This document shows, one piece after another, positions 35,131 to 44,192 of a DNA stretch of 64,000 bases. A program made the translations under genes and the position numbers. Positions within the stretch are counted from its first letter, which is position 1. The number at the start of each line of letters is the position of its first letter. The notes beneath the pieces were generated by a model. That model had not been told where the DNA came from. It worked only from the letters and a program-made list of their open reading frames with translations, and did no database searches. This DNA is from Gemmatimonadota bacterium (GTDB taxonomy: Bacteria > Latescibacterota > UBA2968 > GCA-2709665): positions 1 through 64,000 of the forward strand of contig JAPPJY010000089.1 in the NCBI GenBank assembly GCA_028874335.1, written 5' to 3'.

Positions 35131-35164
35131 AAAAAACAACGGCGGCGCTGACATACCCGCCGCC
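35131..35164 (-). terminator. Rho-independent terminator after gatC
   Basis: The leftward RNA forms GGCGGCG / CGCCGCC (35158-35164 / 35141-35147, loop of ten), followed by GTTGTTTTTTGG. It falls between gatC and pyrG, so pyrG either relies on read-through or has its own promoter. Confidence 0.78.
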
Positions 35165-35169
35165 GGATC

Positions 35170-35469
35170 CTAATCAATGACTTTCGGAACCCTGAAATGG
35201 CCGAAGCCTGAACTCGGCGCATTTGAAAGCGCCTCTACCTGTGACAGAGATGCAACGGGCGTATCCTCGCGAAACACGTTACTGACCGGCAGTACATGCG
35301 ACGTTGGCGCAACGTCGGTCGTGTTCAGTTTCTCGAGAGCAGCCGCATAGTCAAGCATCTGATTCAGGTCGGCAACCAGCCGATCCATCTCTTCCGTGTC
35401 GAACCTGAGCCGGGCGAGTTGCGCAACCTTTCGGACGTCTTCATGCGTAACTGACACAAAAAAACCCAT
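35170..35469 (-). CDS. gatC: Asp-tRNA(Asn)/Glu-tRNA(Gln) amidotransferase subunit C
   Basis: A 99-residue GatC. The sequence VTHEDVRKVAQLARLRFDTEE, the LNQMLDYAAALEKLNTTDVAPTSHV segment and the C-terminal HFRVPKVID are diagnostic. It stabilises the GatA amidase in the complex that converts misacylated Glu-tRNA(Gln) or Asp-tRNA(Asn). gatA and gatB are not in the window, although gatCA are often adjacent in other genomes. The ATG at 35469 has no strong ribosome site. A terminator follows immediately. Confidence 0.95.
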   Translation of the reverse strand: MGFFVSVTHEDVRKVAQLARLRFDTEEMDRLVADLNQMLDYAAALEKLNTTDVAPTSHVLPVSNVFREDTPVASLSQVEALSNAPSSGFGHFRVPKVID

Positions 35470-35589
35470 GAAAATGGATTGAGGGTTTTCCCGGAATTCA
35501 CTTTGTTGTTAATATGGGTCAAACCAGGTGCGAAATCAAGAAGATTCTGGCAAAGGAGGCGACCCGCCGGATGTTCGTACGGCTCAGGT

Positions 35590-37845
35590 TCATCCCGGTC
35601 GGAGGCCGGCATAACGGACGATCACCTTTTTTGTGGAACCGTTCTGAAAGCATACCGTGAGTTTGGTATCCGGGCCGCTTCCGGTCCGATCCAGAATGTG
35701 CCCCCTTCCCAGGGTTGGATGGAGAACGGCGGCGCCCGCTTCCATGGGGAACGGGTCGTCGTCATTCGGTTTTTTCGCGGGCCTGATCGTCGGCGAAACT
35801 TCCTGAACGGCGATGCCCGCTTTCAGGTGGACAGGCCCGCCGTCATTCGATTTGTTCGTCGACTTGATTGTCGGAGTAACCTCTCGAACGGCTCCCCCTC
35901 GAACGATCAGTTCATCCGGAATCTCCCGCAGGAATCTGGATTCTGCATTGACCGTCGCTCCTCCGTAACGCCGGCGCTGTTCGGCGCAGGTGAGATGGAG
36001 CCGGTCCTGTGCTCTGGTGACACCCACATAGAACAGCCGCCGCTCCTCTTCTACGGCCGCGTCTTCGGCTGCCGGATCGTCCTGGTCCCTCAGGATGGGG
36101 AACAAGCCTTCCTCCAGGCCCGCAATGAATACCGCGGGAAACTCAAGCCCCTTAGCGCTGTGCAGCGTCATCAACGTCACCGCGTCGGCCTCTTCGCGCC
36201 ACTGGTCGACGTCCGTGACCAGCGCGACCTCGCGCAGAAATGCCGACAGCGAAGAGGTGTCGGATCGTTGCGCGAAATCCTCTATGGCCACCAGCAGTTC
36301 CTTCACATTCTCCGAGCGGGAGAGGGTCTCGGCCGGCGTCAATTCCTGGAGTGTCTGCAGATATCCGGTTTCCTCCACGACGCTGGCCGCCAGTTCGTGG
36401 GCGGGCTCATCCTCCACGCGGTTCCGGAATCCATCAATCATGCTGTGAAACGCGCCCATCGCACTTCTCGCGCGGGTGGTGAGGCCGTCAATGCTGTTGG
36501 CGCGGGACAACGCCTCATACGGTGCGATTCCCTCGCCCGTTGCAAACGAATCCAGTCTTTCAAGCGAGGTCTGGCCGATACCGCGCTTCGGGGTATTGAC
36601 AATCCGGTAGAGGCTGACCGAGTCGCAGGGATTCACGATCAGCCTCAGGTATGCGAGTATGTCCTTGACTTCCAGGCGTTCGTAGAATCGAACGCCCCCC
36701 ACGATCACATATGGAATCGCCCGGTATCGAAGCCCGTCTTCCAGCGCGCGGGATTGTGCGTTCGTTCGATACAATACGGCGATCTGCCCGTAGCTGTATT
36801 GCGTTCTCAGACGTTTCAGTTCACGAGCGATCCGCCGGGCCTCGTCCACTTCGTCCGAGCATCGGAACAGCTGAATCGGTTCCCCGCGGTCCCGGTTCGT
36901 CCAGAGTTCCTTCCCCTTCCGCCCGAGATTGTTGCGAATCACCGCGTTTCCCGCATCGAGTATCACCTGTGACGACCTGTAGTTCTGTTCGAGACGGATG
37001 ACGCGGGCATCGGGAAAATCCCGTTCGAAATTCAGGATGTTTCCCAGGTCCGCGCCCCGCCAGGCATAGATGCTCTGGTCGTCGTCGCCAACCACGAAGA
37101 TGCGGCCGTGTTCTTCCGCCAGCATACGCGTGAAGAGGTACTGCGGCCGGTTGGTATCCTGATACTCGTCGATCAGACAGTGCTCAAACCGTTCCCGGTA
37201 CCGCGCCAGAACCTCCGGATCCTCCCGGAAGACCTGCACGGTCAGCATCAGGAGATCGTCGAAATCCACCGCGTTATTCTGTTGCAGCGCCGACTGGTAC
37301 TGCCGGTAGACCCGTGCGACCTGCTGCTCGTAAAAGGAACCGGCGCGACTGGCGAAAGAGACCGGATCGACCATCCGGCTTTTCTCGGAACTGATCCGGG
37401 CGCGAATCTGCCGTGGCGGAAACTGCCGCTCGGATATCTCCTGATCCCGAATGACCTGTCGCATCAATGCAAGCTGGTCGGCCGCGTCGTAAATTGCGAA
37501 GTTGGAGTCCAGCCCGGCAGCCCCGGATTCCCTCCGCAGAATGCGCGCACACAGGGAGTGGAACGTCCCCAGCCACATGCCCCTGCTGCTGCGGTTCAAC
37601 AGTTTTTCCACCCGGCCGTTCATCTCACCCGCGGCCTTGTTGGTGAACGTCATGGCCAGGATCGCACCCGGATGGACGCCGCAAACCTCGATCAGGTACG
37701 CGAGCCGGTGGGTCAGCACGCGCGTTTTTCCGGATCCGGCCCCCGCCAGCACCAGAACCGGGCGGTCCACAACGCTCACCGCCTCCTGCTGCTGTTCGTT
37801 CAAACCGTCCAGTATCGACCGTATTTTCTCGGTTTCCGGTTTCAA
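35590..37845 (-). CDS. UvrD/PcrA-type superfamily 1 DNA helicase
   Basis: A 751-residue 3'-5' helicase. Walker A AGAGSGKTRVLTHR, motif Ia TFTNKAAGEM, DEYQDTNRPQY, VGDDDQSIYAWRGAD, QNYRSS and the C-terminal VTLMTLHSAKGLEFP and RRLFYVGVTRA are all intact. It acts in repair and replication restart. The C-terminus has a typical PcrA-type tail with a Tudor-like AGAAVLHPTLGRGHILDRTG. It starts at TTG 37845 after AGGGG, overlapping the mltG stop by four bases. UvrD and PcrA cannot be separated by eye, though the length and tail favour PcrA. Confidence 0.93.
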   Translation of the reverse strand: MKPETEKIRSILDGLNEQQQEAVSVVDRPVLVLAGAGSGKTRVLTHRLAYLIEVCGVHPGAILAMTFTNKAAGEMNGRVEKLLNRSSRGMWLGTFHSLCARILRRESGAAGLDSNFAIYDAADQLALMRQVIRDQEISERQFPPRQIRARISSEKSRMVDPVSFASRAGSFYEQQVARVYRQYQSALQQNNAVDFDDLLMLTVQVFREDPEVLARYRERFEHCLIDEYQDTNRPQYLFTRMLAEEHGRIFVVGDDDQSIYAWRGADLGNILNFERDFPDARVIRLEQNYRSSQVILDAGNAVIRNNLGRKGKELWTNRDRGEPIQLFRCSDEVDEARRIARELKRLRTQYSYGQIAVLYRTNAQSRALEDGLRYRAIPYVIVGGVRFYERLEVKDILAYLRLIVNPCDSVSLYRIVNTPKRGIGQTSLERLDSFATGEGIAPYEALSRANSIDGLTTRARSAMGAFHSMIDGFRNRVEDEPAHELAASVVEETGYLQTLQELTPAETLSRSENVKELLVAIEDFAQRSDTSSLSAFLREVALVTDVDQWREEADAVTLMTLHSAKGLEFPAVFIAGLEEGLFPILRDQDDPAAEDAAVEEERRLFYVGVTRAQDRLHLTCAEQRRRYGGATVNAESRFLREIPDELIVRGGAVREVTPTIKSTNKSNDGGPVHLKAGIAVQEVSPTIRPAKKPNDDDPFPMEAGAAVLHPTLGRGHILDRTGSGPDTKLTVCFQNGSTKKVIVRYAGLRPG

Positions 37846-38933
37846 CGCGTCCCCTGCCTCCGCCAGGTGCGTCTCCTGGCCGATCTGGTCTTTCGCTTCG
37901 CATCTTCATGTTCGTGGACGGTTCTGCTGAACACGTGCGATCCGTCTCCCCTCGCCACAAAATAGAGAAAATCGACATCTGCCGGGTTCAGCGCCGCCCT
38001 CAGCGACGCTGCCCCCGGATTCATGACGGGACCCGGGGGCAGCCCGCGATGGCGATAGGTATTGTAGGGAGAGTCAATCTTGTAGTCCTTGTAAAACAGC
38101 CTGCGGGGTCCGTCCTCGATGACATACTGAACCGTCGGATCGGCCTGGAGGTACATCCCTTGCTCTAACCGGTTGTGGTACACAGCCGAAATTGTTGCGC
38201 GTTCCCTGTCCAAAAGCGCTTCACCTTCGATAATCGAGGCCAGCGTAACGACTTCATGCGCCGACAGGCCTGTCTGATGTGCTCGTTCCGCCATCGTACT
38301 GTCAAAAACCGTGAAGAAATGCCGTACGAGCATCCGTATGACCTGCTCTTCATCCTTGGTCAGCGGAATCTGGTATGTTTCAGGAAACAGGTAACCTTCA
38401 AGGTTGTCCGCGGGCACACCCAACCGGCGGCAATATCCCGGATCGGATGCGAGCTGCCGCATCTTCTTATGGTCCAGGTCCAGTTCCGACGCAAGGACCG
38501 CGAGGGTCCGGGCGAGGGTCATGCCCTCAGGGAGGGTCACACTTCGATACTCGTCTCTGGAATAGGCAAGTTTCTTGAGAGCTTCCCAGGTGCTGAGGTT
38601 TTCGGGGAACCGGTGTATTCCAGCCTTGAGGCGTCTGCTGGTTCCTTCGAACAGTGAAAACAGGACGAGTAGCCGGGGACTTCTGATGACTCCTTCCCTG
38701 TGCAGCAGTTCTCCGATCTGTAGAACCGTCATTCCTTTCGGGATGACGACATCCTTTGCGCCCGACCCCGTGGGCCGGTTCAGGGCAAGAACTGCCAGCA
38801 ACAGGCCTGCAACGCCAACGCCGAAAAGCACGAATATCGAACGAAAAATCGCAGACCCGAACCTGTCGGGCTTCCGGGATCCGGGGCCATCCGAATCGTT
38901 CGACGCAAGGCCGCTTTCGTCCTCGGTATGCAT
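37842..38933 (-). CDS. mltG: Endolytic transglycosylase MltG
   Basis: A 363-residue YceG/MltG protein. A single membrane segment lies at about residues 30-50 (IFVLFGVGVAGLLLAVLAL). A LysM-like region follows, then the catalytic core with glutamate in LASIIEGEALLDRE. The substrate motifs PTVQYVIEDG and YNTYRHRGLPPGPVMNPG are present. It cleaves nascent peptidoglycan strands and sets glycan length. It overlaps ruvX by one base and the helicase gene by four bases. The basic tail (RKTRSARRRTWRR) is unusual but short. Confidence 0.94.
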   Translation of the reverse strand: MHTEDESGLASNDSDGPGSRKPDRFGSAIFRSIFVLFGVGVAGLLLAVLALNRPTGSGAKDVVIPKGMTVLQIGELLHREGVIRSPRLLVLFSLFEGTSRRLKAGIHRFPENLSTWEALKKLAYSRDEYRSVTLPEGMTLARTLAVLASELDLDHKKMRQLASDPGYCRRLGVPADNLEGYLFPETYQIPLTKDEEQVIRMLVRHFFTVFDSTMAERAHQTGLSAHEVVTLASIIEGEALLDRERATISAVYHNRLEQGMYLQADPTVQYVIEDGPRRLFYKDYKIDSPYNTYRHRGLPPGPVMNPGAASLRAALNPADVDFLYFVARGDGSHVFSRTVHEHEDAKRKTRSARRRTWRRQGTR

Positions 38934-39367
38934 CAGGGTTCCGCCGAATCCCGCGCCTGCAGGTAGTTGTTCAGGAGCAAGACCGCCGCCATTCGATCCA
39001 GAGCTCCCTCTTTATTTCGATCCCTGAGACCGGTCTCACGCATCGTACGGCGCGCGGCAACCGTGGTAAGCCGCTCATCCCAGAGGCGAACAGGCAGCCC
39101 CGTCGTACGATTCAGCGCGTCGGCGAACGATGCTGCCGCTTCAGCCATGGGGCCTTTGCTGCCGTCCATATTGAGCGGCAGACCCACGAGGAATTCCACG
39201 GCACCGACATCCGCTGCCGCCTGTGCCACCGAATCGAGGGCGGAACGCCGTGAATTCGCCCTTACCGTCGGCAGTCCGCGCGCGGCCAATCCCAATTCGT
39301 CGGAGACCGCCAATCCTACACGGCGCCGGCCGTAGTCTACCGCGAGAATTCGCTTTTCATTGCGCAT
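38933..39367 (-). CDS. ruvX: Holliday junction resolvase-like RNase YqgF/RuvX
   Basis: A 144-residue YqgF-fold nuclease. The RNase H-like first strand ILAVDYGRRRVGLAVSDE carries the metal-binding Asp. Family blocks FLVGLPLNMDGSKG, LWDERLTTVAARRTM and DRMAAVLLLNNYL are present. In E. coli it takes part in 16S rRNA 5' processing. A resolvase role is suggested in other bacteria. The ATG at 39367 lacks a good ribosome site and follows a T-rich tract. It leads directly into mltG, a very common pairing. Confidence 0.95.
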   Translation of the reverse strand: MRNEKRILAVDYGRRRVGLAVSDELGLAARGLPTVRANSRRSALDSVAQAAADVGAVEFLVGLPLNMDGSKGPMAEAAASFADALNRTTGLPVRLWDERLTTVAARRTMRETGLRDRNKEGALDRMAAVLLLNNYLQARDSAEP

Positions 39368-39398
39368 GGATTAAAAAAAGGCGAAACATGCGGCACGA

Positions 39399-39418
39399 CT
39401 CCCGGTAACTTCCGGGAG
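39399..39418 (-). terminator. Possible hairpin upstream of ruvX
   Basis: CTCCCGG / CCGGGAG pair around a six-base loop, extendable by flanking GGCA/TGCC. On the leftward strand seven T occur about 20 bases later (39372-39378). It may end the two small genes or act as an attenuator for ruvX. Confidence 0.35.
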
Positions 39419-39454
39419 CATGCCCGCCATATTCCGCTCGACCTTACCCAACCT

Positions 39455-39637
39455 TCAGCCATCCTGCCTATACAGGCCTTTGAGGCGATGCCGCTTGTTC
39501 ATCACCTCACGATGCACGTGAACCAGCCGTTCCCTGGCCTCCTGATTTCCGGATCGCGCGTGTACAAGCATCGCCTCAACGAGTTCTTCCAGTTCGTGAA
39601 TGTGTACCCGCAGCGCCTGTCGGTTTTCCTGCATCAT
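39455..39637 (-). CDS. Small uncharacterised helical protein
   Basis: A 60-residue protein (MMQENRQALRVHIHELEEL onward) predicted by eye to be two alpha helices, with heptad-like Leu/Val spacing and many charged residues. Its ATG-ATG start overlaps the TGA stop of the preceding gene, so it is probably translated by coupling. A longer in-frame reading to 39802 would overlap that gene by half and has no ribosome site. Function unknown. The composition suggests a small coiled-coil adaptor or regulator. Confidence 0.55.
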   Translation of the reverse strand: MMQENRQALRVHIHELEELVEAMLVHARSGNQEARERLVHVHREVMNKRHRLKGLYRQDG

Positions 39638-39981
39638 CGTTTGGGCTTCTGTCCGTTCCGTCCCGGCACGTGCGGCCGGTCGGGGGGTGAATAGATTGAC
39701 TGAAAACTTACCGTCTCCGGATCCTTCGCCGGGCGCCCCCACAGGTTCCTGGCGATCGAGGACAATCTTGCACGCAGCGTCTGCTTCCTGTCTTTCAGAC
39801 AAAGCCGCCGGATCGCCTTTCTCGACGTTCGCTCGGGCACTTCACGAATGAAATCCGCGGCGCTCATACCCCTCTGATGAGCGTGTTCCATCAGATTCGA
39901 AAATGCCTCGGCGTCGACCGGGTCCTCGAGGCGCGCCATTATCCGATCGTCTTCAAGATATTCGCGAGGTCGTTGGGACAT
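39634..39981 (-). CDS. Uncharacterised small protein
   Basis: A 115-residue protein. The N-terminal 50 residues (REYLEDDRIMARLEDPVDAEAFSNLMEHA, then MSAADFIREVPERTSRKA) look like a small helical bundle. The C-terminal half is basic, Pro-rich and probably disordered (SIYSPPDRPHVPGRNGQKPKR). The ATG at 39981 has GGGAGGAG upstream, a strong site. It is coupled to the 60-residue gene by a stop/start overlap and precedes ruvX by about 270 bases. I recognise no family. A DNA- or RNA-binding role would suit the charge (inference). Confidence 0.6.
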   Translation of the reverse strand: MSQRPREYLEDDRIMARLEDPVDAEAFSNLMEHAHQRGMSAADFIREVPERTSRKAIRRLCLKDRKQTLRARLSSIARNLWGRPAKDPETVSFQSIYSPPDRPHVPGRNGQKPKR

Positions 39982-40364
39982 CCTACTCCTCCCGATCTTT
40001 CATTGCATCCGGGGGAGACCAAAACGCGACGTTCTTACAACAAATCGAGCTGAAACTGTTCACCCGTCGAGCGGGACCGACGGTGCAAGGAACGGCTGCC
40101 GTCCGATCAAATAGTATGGCATTCAAAGACTGATGTCAACCCCTTTGCCCACCGCGACCCGGTTGGTTCCTGGACCGCGAAGGAACCGGAAGACTTGCTC
40201 CCGGGGATCGTGCAACAGAACCGCCTCATTGATCTGAAAGCCCACGACGACCTGTTCCGGGAGCATGCTGGACGCCGGCACCGAACGCGTTTCGACGTAG
40301 GGTTCCGCAGGCCAGGGATGAATGATCCGGACACCGGGCAGCGTCCGGCTGCGGTAGAAGCAAA

Positions 40365-40437
40365 TGCCCCTGGCAGGACTCGAACCTGCGACCAACGGAT
40401 TAGGAATCCGCTACTCTATCCTCTGAGCTACAGGGGC
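40365..40437 (-). tRNA. tRNA-Arg (anticodon CCT)
   Basis: The leftward strand folds as a full cloverleaf. The acceptor GCCCCTG pairs with CAGGGGC. The D arm is GCTC...GAGT, the anticodon stem GCGGA/TCCGT has loop TTCCTAA, and the T arm is GCAGG-TTCGAGT-CCTGC. Anticodon CCT reads AGG. CCA is not encoded. It lies between apt and the small-gene pair on the same strand. Confidence 0.96.
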
Positions 40438-40449
40438 ACAAATACTATG

Positions 40450-40965
40450 CTAACACGAAACAAGCGCGGTCACGTTTTCTCCCTTCAGCCTCGAGCGCCC
40501 GTCCAGCGCCGTCAGTTCGATGAGAAAGGAAATGCCGAGAATCTGACCGCCGAGCCCTTTAACCAGACGGACAGCCGCCTCCATGGTACCCCCCGTCGCC
40601 AGCAGATCATCGAGGAGAAGCACGGGCTGACCGGGTACGACCGCGTCGGTATGAATTTCGATGCTGTCCGTTCCGTACTCAAGCACGTAGCTCGCAGAAG
40701 CGGTCTGCGATGGCAGTTTTCCGGATTTTCGGATCGGTACGAATCCGGCGCCCAGGTCGCGGGCGACGGCGGCACCCAGAATGAAACCTCTGGACTCGAT
40801 CCCCGCCACGACGGACACCTCCTCATTCCGGTACGGGTCCGCAAGCCGCCGAACGGCAGTGTCGAGGGCCGCGGGGTCCTTCAACAGGGTTGTGATGTCT
40901 TTGAAGAGGATGCCCGGTTTCGGAAAATCAGGTACTTCACGGATGTAATCCAACAGATTCACCAC
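40450..40965 (-). CDS. apt: Adenine phosphoribosyltransferase
   Basis: A 171-residue purine salvage enzyme converting adenine and PRPP to AMP. The N-terminus has IREVPDFPKPGILFKDITTLL, the centre AGIESRGFILGAAVA, and the PRPP loop is VLLLDDLLATGGTMEAA. All are diagnostic for Apt. It starts at GTG 40965 after a GCGGGG site, with a second GTG next to it. The tRNA-Arg follows 12 bases after its stop, so the two may share a transcript. Confidence 0.96.
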   Translation of the reverse strand: MVNLLDYIREVPDFPKPGILFKDITTLLKDPAALDTAVRRLADPYRNEEVSVVAGIESRGFILGAAVARDLGAGFVPIRKSGKLPSQTASASYVLEYGTDSIEIHTDAVVPGQPVLLLDDLLATGGTMEAAVRLVKGLGGQILGISFLIELTALDGRSRLKGENVTALVSC

Positions 40966-41066
40966 GTGCCCCGCTTTCTACCATCGTTTGTCGAATTCGG
41001 ACTCAGGACCCGGAACAGGACGCGGCTACGCGCATGGTTCCCGGACATGGATTCGCCGGCGGGAAT

Positions 41067-43934
41067 TCATTCTTTCTCTTCGGGCGCCACCGCCTCCCAC
41101 AGAAATTGAATCGGATGCCGCGCGGCCCGTCCCGTGGCATGGAAAATCTGTTGTCTGCACGACAGTCCGGCGGCGGCGACTTCCGTCTCCGGCCCCGCCT
41201 GCCGGATGACCTTCAGAAGCCGGTCCTCGCCCATCTTCAGGGAAACGTCGTAGTGTTCCGCCTGATACCCGAATGCGCCGGCCATGCCGCAGCAGGCCGA
41301 ATCGATAGCCGATGCAGAGTATCCAGGCGGTAGATTCAACACCTCGACAGACGGAGCGACACCCCAAAGCGCCTTCTGATGGCAGTGTCCGTGGACGAGT
41401 ATCTCCTTCTTCAGGTCCGAAAAGGCCACCTGCAACTCGCCGCGTTCCGCCAGCAGGCTCAAATAGGACTCCAACGTATAGCACCGCTCGGAAACCTCCC
41501 TGACACGGGTATCCGTATTGAGCTCGGGGTAGTCGTCCGTCAACATGGAAACGCAACTGGGTTCGAAGCCCACGATATCGTACCCCTGCGCAACGTACGC
41601 ATGGAGGCGCCGCGTATTGAATGCCAGATTCTCCTTAACCTGTTCCATCATGCCGCTGGACAGGAGCGGCCGGCCGCAGCACCGCTTCTCAGGAAGGATG
41701 ACTTCATACCCCGCGGCCTCGAGAAAACGCGTTGCCGAAATGCCGATATCGGGTTCATTGAAGGTAAGGTAGGTGTCATTGAAAAGCACCACCTTGCGTT
41801 CGCGCGGCCGCTTCTCGCGTCGGGCGAACCAGTCGGTGAACGTCTGCCGTGCGAACGGGGGCAATGCCCTTTTCGGCGCGATGCCAAGGAAACCCATTCC
41901 CATCCTCGCGAGCCCGGTACCGGCGAACCAGTTCGAAAGCGGCGCCAGCGCGCATCCGACTCGGTTCAGGGTCTCGATATTGCCGAACAACCACTCCCGC
42001 AGCGGTCTTCCGTGTTTGCCGTAGTAGTGTGCGAGAAATTCATATTTGATCTTGGCCATGTCCACATTTGACGGGCACTCGGACTTGCACGCTTTACACT
42101 CCAGGCACAGGTCCAGGATCTCGTAGACCCGCTCGTCGGCCAGCCCGCCCTCGAGTCCGCCGGATATGGCCGCCCGGAGCGCGTTTGCTCTTCCGCGGGT
42201 TGAATGGGCCTCGTCGAGCGTCGCCATGTACGAAGGACACATCGTCCCGTGAAGCTTCTTTCTGCACGCGCCGACGCCGTTGCACATCTCCACCGCGCGA
42301 TGGAATCCTCCGTCGGCCGAGAAATCGAAGTGGGTGCGCGGCTCCTGAGCCCTGTACGCGGGACCGAACCGCAGATTTTCCGTCATCATGGGCGCGTCAA
42401 CGATCTTTCCCGGATTCATCAACCCCAGCGGGTCGAACGCGCGTTTGATTTCCCGAAACGCATTGTACAGCGTGGTACCAAATACCCGTTCATTCCAGCA
42501 GCTTCGCGCCAGGCCGTCACCGTGCTCGCCGCTCATCGCTCCGCCGTATCTCAGCACCAGTTCCCTTACGGCCTCCGCGATCCCCCGCATTTTCGCCACG
42601 CCCGCCGCGGTCTTCAGGTTCACCATCGGACGGATGTGGAGCAGGCCCACGCTGGCATGCGCGTAGTAGCCGGCCGTGGTATCGTACTCTCGCACGATGC
42701 GCTCGAAGTCGCCGATGTAATCGGGCAGCTTTTCCGGCGACACGGCGGAGTCCTCGACGAATGCCACCGGTTTCGTATCCCCTTTGACCCCCATCAGCAA
42801 TCCCAGGCCTGATTTGCGCACGTTCCAGACATCAGCCTGTTCCCCGGCCGACACGGCCCGTCGAAAGCCATAGCCCAGACCGTGCTTCGACATAGCGGCG
42901 TCAAGCGCGTCAAGCCGCGGCGTCAACACGTCGGGCGAATCTCCGAAATATTCCACGATAAGCACCGCCCTTGGGTCTCCTTCAACCCATCCCCGCTGCC
43001 TGGACAGTGCGATCGATCCGCGGGTCTGCTCCAGAATCATGCGATCCACCAGTTCCACCGCCGCCGGTCCGGTTTCGAGGATGGGTGAGACGGCCGCCAT
43101 CGACTCGATCAGGTCCTCGAATTGCACGACGCCCAACACCCGGGCGCGAGGAAGCGGGACTACGCGCAGCCTGGCTTCCAGCACGGTGGCGAGGGTGCCC
43201 TCGGATCCAACGACCATACGGCACATATTGAACGGCTGCGGCTTCGTGAATTCATCGAGATTGTAACCACCCACGCGACGCAGGATCTTCGGGTACCGGC
43301 GATCGATTTCGGACCGATGGATCCGTGCGAGCCTCCGGACCTCCCGGTACGTCTCGCCTTCGAGGTCCGTCTGTGCCGCCTTCCCGACGACTTCCTCTTC
43401 GGACAATTCCCTCAACAGGGTTTCCGTACCGTCCGCGAGAGCCACCTCAAGCTCGAGAACGTGGTCGATGGTCTTCCCGTAGATCACCGAATGCGCCCCC
43501 GCCGAATTGTTGCCGATCATCCCTCCGATCGTCGCGCGACTGCTCGTGGCCACGTCCGGGGCGAATTGCAGACCGTATGGCTTCAGGTACGAATTCAATT
43601 CGTCCAGAACCACGCCGGGCTGTACCCGAACCCATCCCTCTTCCTCATTCAATTCCAGAATCTGGTTCATGAATTTGGACAAATCCATAATCACGCCGGG
43701 GCCGACGCACTGTCCTGCAAGCGCCGTCCCGCCGCCGCGCGGCAAAACGGGTACTCCGAATTCCCTGGCACGTCGAAGGACCCGCAGGACGTCCTGCCGG
43801 TGCCTGGGCAGAACCACCCCCAACGGTTCGATCTGATACATGCTCGCATCGGTGCTGTACAGTATCCGCGAGGCCTTGTCGAACCGCACCTCGCCGGACA
43901 GTTCCCGTTCGAGCGCCGATAGCAGGGCTTTCAT
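41067..43934 (-). CDS. Fused GlcD-GlcF-type FAD/Fe-S oxidoreductase (YdiJ-like)
   Basis: A 955-residue fusion of a PCMH-type flavin oxidase and an Fe-S/CCG-domain protein. The FAD domain has RGGGTALAGQCVG and IGGMIGNNSAGAHS. The FAD-oxidase C domain ends near residue 530. The Fe-S part has CNGVGACRKK...MCPSYMAT and CLECKACKSECP. Two CCG modules follow (EKRCCGRPLLSSGM and DSACCGMAGAFGYQAEHY). Relatives oxidise D-2-hydroxyacids such as glycolate, D-lactate or 2-hydroxyglutarate and feed the quinone pool. The ATG at 43934 has AAGGGGG five bases before it. A longer open frame to 44138 is unlikely to be coding. Substrate unknown. Confidence 0.9.
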   Translation of the reverse strand: MKALLSALERELSGEVRFDKASRILYSTDASMYQIEPLGVVLPRHRQDVLRVLRRAREFGVPVLPRGGGTALAGQCVGPGVIMDLSKFMNQILELNEEEGWVRVQPGVVLDELNSYLKPYGLQFAPDVATSSRATIGGMIGNNSAGAHSVIYGKTIDHVLELEVALADGTETLLRELSEEEVVGKAAQTDLEGETYREVRRLARIHRSEIDRRYPKILRRVGGYNLDEFTKPQPFNMCRMVVGSEGTLATVLEARLRVVPLPRARVLGVVQFEDLIESMAAVSPILETGPAAVELVDRMILEQTRGSIALSRQRGWVEGDPRAVLIVEYFGDSPDVLTPRLDALDAAMSKHGLGYGFRRAVSAGEQADVWNVRKSGLGLLMGVKGDTKPVAFVEDSAVSPEKLPDYIGDFERIVREYDTTAGYYAHASVGLLHIRPMVNLKTAAGVAKMRGIAEAVRELVLRYGGAMSGEHGDGLARSCWNERVFGTTLYNAFREIKRAFDPLGLMNPGKIVDAPMMTENLRFGPAYRAQEPRTHFDFSADGGFHRAVEMCNGVGACRKKLHGTMCPSYMATLDEAHSTRGRANALRAAISGGLEGGLADERVYEILDLCLECKACKSECPSNVDMAKIKYEFLAHYYGKHGRPLREWLFGNIETLNRVGCALAPLSNWFAGTGLARMGMGFLGIAPKRALPPFARQTFTDWFARREKRPRERKVVLFNDTYLTFNEPDIGISATRFLEAAGYEVILPEKRCCGRPLLSSGMMEQVKENLAFNTRRLHAYVAQGYDIVGFEPSCVSMLTDDYPELNTDTRVREVSERCYTLESYLSLLAERGELQVAFSDLKKEILVHGHCHQKALWGVAPSVEVLNLPPGYSASAIDSACCGMAGAFGYQAEHYDVSLKMGEDRLLKVIRQAGPETEVAAAGLSCRQQIFHATGRAARHPIQFLWEAVAPEEKE

Positions 43935-44122
43935 CAAATCCCCCTTGCGTCGTCCTGTGCCGCCTGCTCTGAAACACTCATCTGCGCCGGTTTGAAGCCG
44001 ATCCCGTCCGCGGAACCATTCGCGTAGCGGCCATACCGGCGGGGACAAGGCGATAATGTAACCCATGCCGGCGGATACGTCAAGATCCAAGGCCCGGAAA
44101 GGCGGGCATGCCACGAAATGGC

Positions 44123-44151
44123 TTGACGCCCCCGGCAAATTGCGCTATCAA
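44123..44151 (+). promoter_or_regulatory. Sigma-70 promoter of the ceramidase-like gene
   Basis: TTGACG (44123-44128) and TATCAA (44146-44151) are separated by exactly 17 bases, about 42 bases before the GTG start of the rightward gene. Both boxes match consensus at 4-5 of 6 positions. Confidence 0.6.
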
Positions 44152-44192
44152 TGGAACACGTACTTACATGAATCGCAACACGGGGGCTGATC

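Noticed and set aside
35479-36972. A 497-codon rightward frame across the helicase 3' end
   Set aside because: It is antisense to intact helicase motifs and has no ribosome site or known domain.
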